NCBI RefSeq assembly: GCF_040581485.1
Contig: NC_090135.1
Span: 11,401,001-11,465,000, forward strand
Source of the DNA: Linepithema humile
Lineage: Eukaryota; Arthropoda; Insecta; Hymenoptera; Formicidae
Length of the DNA: 64,000 nucleotides
Reading direction: 5' to 3'
The position numbers and the translations under genes are program-made. Each line of letters opens with the position of its first letter. Position 1 is the stretch's first letter. The notes beneath the pieces were generated by a model. That model saw nothing but the letters and a program-made list of their open reading frames with translations, searched no databases and was not told where the DNA came from. This document shows, piece after piece, positions 61,301 to 64,000 of the stretch.

Positions 61301-63867
61301 GATACATTTCGTTAAGAATTAGTTTTCATTCAACGGATATATTGTCAGTTTGATTACAATCGTGGACCGTCGAGGTGATAATAGTTACGTGACCGTAAAA
61401 CATGATACCTTGAAACCGGTGCACCTTTTATGACCGTGCTCGACATGCAATGTTCATCTCTGATCGTGATTCAAGTGTTGAAGAATTCAATATTATTCAG
61501 TAACATTAATTCCAAACGTGTCTACAATTTAGAGAATTATAGTCTCTGAAAGTATTAATTATTGCGGCAACAATTTCGATTTTAACCGAATTTGAAAGAT
61601 AAATATGTGTTAAAAATTCTTTTGAGAAATGAATGAAATTTAAATATATTTTTTAGTCTAACCATTGTCTTTTCTACTAACGATTCGACAGAATTTTTTA
61701 TTTTATTATTAATTTTAATCTTTATACGCGTTTTACGACAAAAATTTGCATTTTAATCGACACAATACTTACTTGCTGTATTAAAAAGTATTCAAGATTT
61801 TATTATTTTTTAAGGCTGGACGTAACAGAAAATTATAACTTTCCTTATTTGAAAATTTATCTAATTCGTTTGAATCACGATAAGAAGATCAATTTGTTAC
61901 TGATAAATCATATAAACCTCGAAAAAACTTTGTACAGATTTATTGCGTTTTTCATTAATCTCTCACCGGTTGCTGTGTTGAGTTCGGACTTTGGACCAAC
62001 AGTTGCTGCAAAGCCTGATTCTGCGCTAGTAGCTGCTGTTGTATCTGAATATTCTGCGCCATCGCGCTCTGCAGGAAAGCTCGCTGAAGATTCTGCTGGT
62101 ACACCACCATATCGTTGTTTTGATTGGACGGCGAACTAGGATACTGCGGTAGGCTGAGTCCCTGCATGTTATAAATCGGAATGGGCATAAAACTTGCACC
62201 CATGTTCATGTTAGCATTTTGAGAGGATGAAACTTGTTGAGTGGGACTGAACACGGGCATCATCATGGGTGGCGACATCATGCTCTGTGCGATCGGGCTG
62301 AAATTGAAGGCTGCATTCTGATTAGGAATGTCCATATTGCCGCCTCCTTTGATCCTCTTCGACAATTCACCCGCGCTGATATCCGCACGCTCGTTTCCCA
62401 TCGTCATTTTCTTAATGAAATCATCGACGGTGGTCGACGCGATAATTTTACTATCGTTTCTCCGCAGATTCTCGAGTACTTTTTCATCTTCAAATGGCCT
62501 GATGTCACGCGAGCCTTTTATCGAAGCGGCTAAGCTGCGTGCATCTGATAGTTCGTCGAGATTACCGTCTAACACGGGCATGAAAAGCTCATCCAGAAAC
62601 TGATCGACGTCGGAAGCTTGGCTGGGCACTCTTACGCGCCGAACGTGCGATGCCAAAGAAGGCGCCTCGCTGGTGTCAGACATGGCCGACGATTTCACAC
62701 CGTACTCACTCTTCTCGATGTAAGCACGACTGGACTGGCTTCCCGGCAGCGCGCGTTTGCCTGAAAGCGAGAAAAATTATCGATCTGCGCGAGGCTGATA
62801 CGGAAAAATCACGTTGCATAATTGTCAGCTTTCTCTCGCGCTGGAAATTCTGGAATACATCTTACGCAAGAGCAAACTTAAATGACGAAAACAGAATAAA
62901 CTTGAACGCTCATTAGCATTAGAAATTATAACGTGCGTAGAATTGATTGGAATTTGTTCATTTATTAAGAATGATGTCTGTCTGTGCCTACCAGGATATT
63001 GTGATTTGATGAATCTGGTCTGCGATCTTATGTAGCTCTTATCATCCTCTGATCTTCCGGTTTGACTGACGGATTGGATGTCCGGGTATTCAAAGTCGAT
63101 CGTGAGATCCTCCTCCTCGATGTTGGGCTCTGTGGTTCTCGTAGCTCTGCTATACTTCCGCTCCTGCGCGATCTCACTGCGCGTCATATACTCAACGTTG
63201 CTCACCGCTGGAGTCTCGCCGATTCTTTCCAAACTGTGGTACCGCTCGTTCAATTTGGACGAGGAAAGCCCGAGATTGGCGAGCTTCACCGGCGAAGGAA
63301 TCATTTCCGGTTGTAATAAATTGTCCAAACTTCGACTACGCTGCTTCTCTTTTTCGAAGTAGCGATCGTTCAAGGCGGAGTTTCTCGACAGCCCCATTTC
63401 CGTCGTAGTTTCCAAAATAGCCTCGTGCGATTGCTTTCGCATCTGCGTATAATGTGTTACGTCCGTTAAATACGTCGATAAAGAGAAATAGTTTATTAAA
63501 TGTAAAATAAATAAATAATTTAAATTATGCGTTTATTTTGATATAAAGATTGATACAAAGACAACTTTTTCTTTTAATAAAAAAATTAATAGTTGCTTTA
63601 AATTAATCTAACGTTCTTAAAAAATTTTTTTATATATTCTATTGTTGATAAAGCTTTATGAAAGATAAAAAGATTAATTAAATTAACACATACAGGCTTT
63701 GCAACAGGTGGCTGTGGAGGAGGGACCACAGGTCGTCTGGGTGCCTGGATTTCCGGTTCCACAGGCTTGTCAACTACCTTTGGCACTGATTTTCTTTCGA
63801 GAGGCTGGAAGGTTTTCAGGATAGGGATTTCCATCTCTTGCTCCAACTCTCGAATGACTTGAGCGTG
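42863..63867 (-). CDS. Myo10A: Unconventional myosin XV-like protein, MyTH4-FERM tail half (5' partial)
   Basis: Exons in transcript order: 63867-63694, 63442-62992, 62760-61967, 61241-61137, 60876-60407, 60212-59949, 59870-59659, 59581-59386, 59076-58104, 57515-57273, 46870-46509, 45881-45578, 45048-44468, 44074-43942, 43858-43654, 43317-43181 and 43093-42863 (stop TAA); every join is in phase. The motor lies beyond the right edge. First comes a long Pro/Ser/Gln-rich linker with FLDELFMPVLD and poly-Pro runs. An FERM-like segment follows (EIFAPNETLNSPLALHLVFC, WPLYFARIFPV). The second MyTH4 is EQSLLRLDTDLSVLAVECFL, RDEIYCQLMKQTTNN and CQRGWRIFSIIAAYF. A C-terminal FERM ends with LFGSSFFAVKR and FIDLITH. 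Class XV myosins move cargo in actin protrusions. The SH3 domain usual between FERM and MyTH4 was not found; the 10.4-kb intron 57272-46871 may hide exons (see 49985-51238). Confidence 0.88.
43328..43365. repeat. Homopolymer of 38 A (poly-T on the minus strand)
   Basis: It sits directly upstream of the minus-strand acceptor of the myosin exon 43317-43181 and so forms its polypyrimidine tract, interrupted once (43327). Confidence 0.9.
46871..49984. other. Myosin intron DNA, no gene recognised
   Basis: Mostly AT-rich. GC-richer patches at 47200-47600 and 48740-49080 hold frames (for example plus strand 47094-47441) that lack splice or family support. A short hairpin CTGGTCGG...CCGACCAG occurs near 48803. 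Confidence 0.4.
49985..51238 (-). CDS. Large charged exon within the myosin gene: linker exon or first exon of a short isoform
   Basis: A 418-codon frame runs from ATG 51238 to a GTCACA donor after TATCAG (exon end 49985, phase 0). That phase fits the next downstream myosin exon (46870, phase 0). The protein is Lys/Glu/Ser-rich and predicted disordered, with coiled-coil-like ends (SVREILKRFEELRTQTDATT, ETLKKLDEKVKSY); no known domain. The frame stays open 36 codons further upstream to 51346 (HISPIESAVRAQAARAIALY), with a weak acceptor at 51325 that would need phase 1, whereas the preceding myosin exon (57273) ends in phase 0. So either an unseen exon lies between, or this is a first exon with its own promoter giving a motorless MyTH4-FERM isoform, or it belongs to a separate gene. 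Confidence 0.55.
51863..51869 (-). promoter_or_regulatory. TATA box candidate upstream of the 49985-51238 exon
   Basis: TATAAAA on the minus strand within a CpG-rich stretch (51750-51920), about 630 bases upstream of ATG 51238. A leader intron or long 5' UTR would be needed. This is suggestive only. Confidence 0.3.
52483..52893 (-). other. GC-rich island with open frames on both strands, possible unassigned exon
   Basis: On the minus strand a fair acceptor (TTGTTTCTATAGCAG, ending 52894) opens a 130-codon frame beginning RFSIHVSKVDDREHTF and continuing through KEHLSGKNSMIFHASVRYAY. The GC content stands out against AT-rich flanks. The plus strand is also open (52590-52771, DELKNHVRKASDRYQPF). 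No family was recognised and no clean donor is obvious. It may be an exon of the myosin or of the 49985-51238 transcript, or an old insertion. Confidence 0.3.
52894..57272. other. Myosin intron DNA, no gene recognised
   Basis: AT-rich with short frames on both strands (longest plus-strand frame 54021-54419) that lack splice context or domain similarity. The missing SH3 exon was sought here on the minus strand and not found. A short (CA)n run lies near 54548. Confidence 0.4.
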
Positions 63868-64000
63868 CTGAAAAAAGTATTTTATTAGTTTAAACATGAG
63901 AACTTGATACCCTGACACTAATTATTTTGTTTCTATTGCATTAAGACTCCTCTATTATTGCTTGAAATCTATTATTATTGAAATTTCTCACTTCTCGTTT

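Noticed and set aside
1..64000. CRISPR arrays, bacterial operons, prophage or integrated virus
   Set aside because: The window is intron-bearing insect DNA; no direct-repeat arrays, ribosome binding site-led operons or viral gene sets were seen.

Overview
The window is animal nuclear DNA from an insect, most likely a hymenopteran such as an ant (inference). Genes are split by short AT-rich GT-AG introns, intergenic DNA is AT-rich, and there is a clear ortholog of Snakeskin (Ssk), an arthropod smooth septate junction protein. All gene models below were read by eye: exon ends come from splice consensus, and reading phase was checked across each join.

Layout. (1) 1-5740, plus strand: the 3' part of a secreted GH18-like/peritrophin-A chitin-binding protein with a 1,000-residue mucin-like region. 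(2) 7.47-9.68 kb, plus strand: a small secreted C1q-like protein whose ATG is split by an intron. (3) 11.73-32.43 kb, minus strand: adenylosuccinate lyase (AdSL), complete at 485 aa in six exons; exon 1 lies 18.5 kb from exon 2. (4) Inside AdSL intron 1, on the plus strand: Ssk, three more small four-pass membrane proteins, and a many-exon gene for a CxxC (zinc-ribbon-like) protein. (5) 29.66-35.38 kb, minus strand: an A1CF/RBM46/RBM47-type RNA-binding protein. Its apparent last exon sits inside AdSL intron 1, while AdSL exon 1 sits inside its last intron, so the two genes interlock. (6) 37.8-42.65 kb, plus strand: a fifth four-pass protein with a long charged cytoplasmic tail and a possible alternative last exon. 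(7) 42.86-64 kb, minus strand: the C-terminal half of a MyTH4-FERM myosin of class XV (Drosophila Myo10A/sisyphus type), running off the right edge.

How the genes fit together. The most striking pattern is a cluster of five MARVEL/Ssk-like tetraspan genes on one strand within 28 kb. All share a phase-0 intron at the start of TM1 and another just before TM3, which points to tandem duplication. Ssk is needed for smooth septate junctions in gut and Malpighian tubule, so the other four may also act at epithelial membranes (inference). The housekeeping gene AdSL spans most of this cluster on the opposite strand.

Non-coding features include a 159-bp near-palindromic MITE-like element, a 587-bp element with 40-bp inverted ends, a 900-bp pyrimidine-biased tract, a 38-A homopolymer that serves as the polypyrimidine tract of a myosin intron, and several candidate promoters and poly(A) signals.
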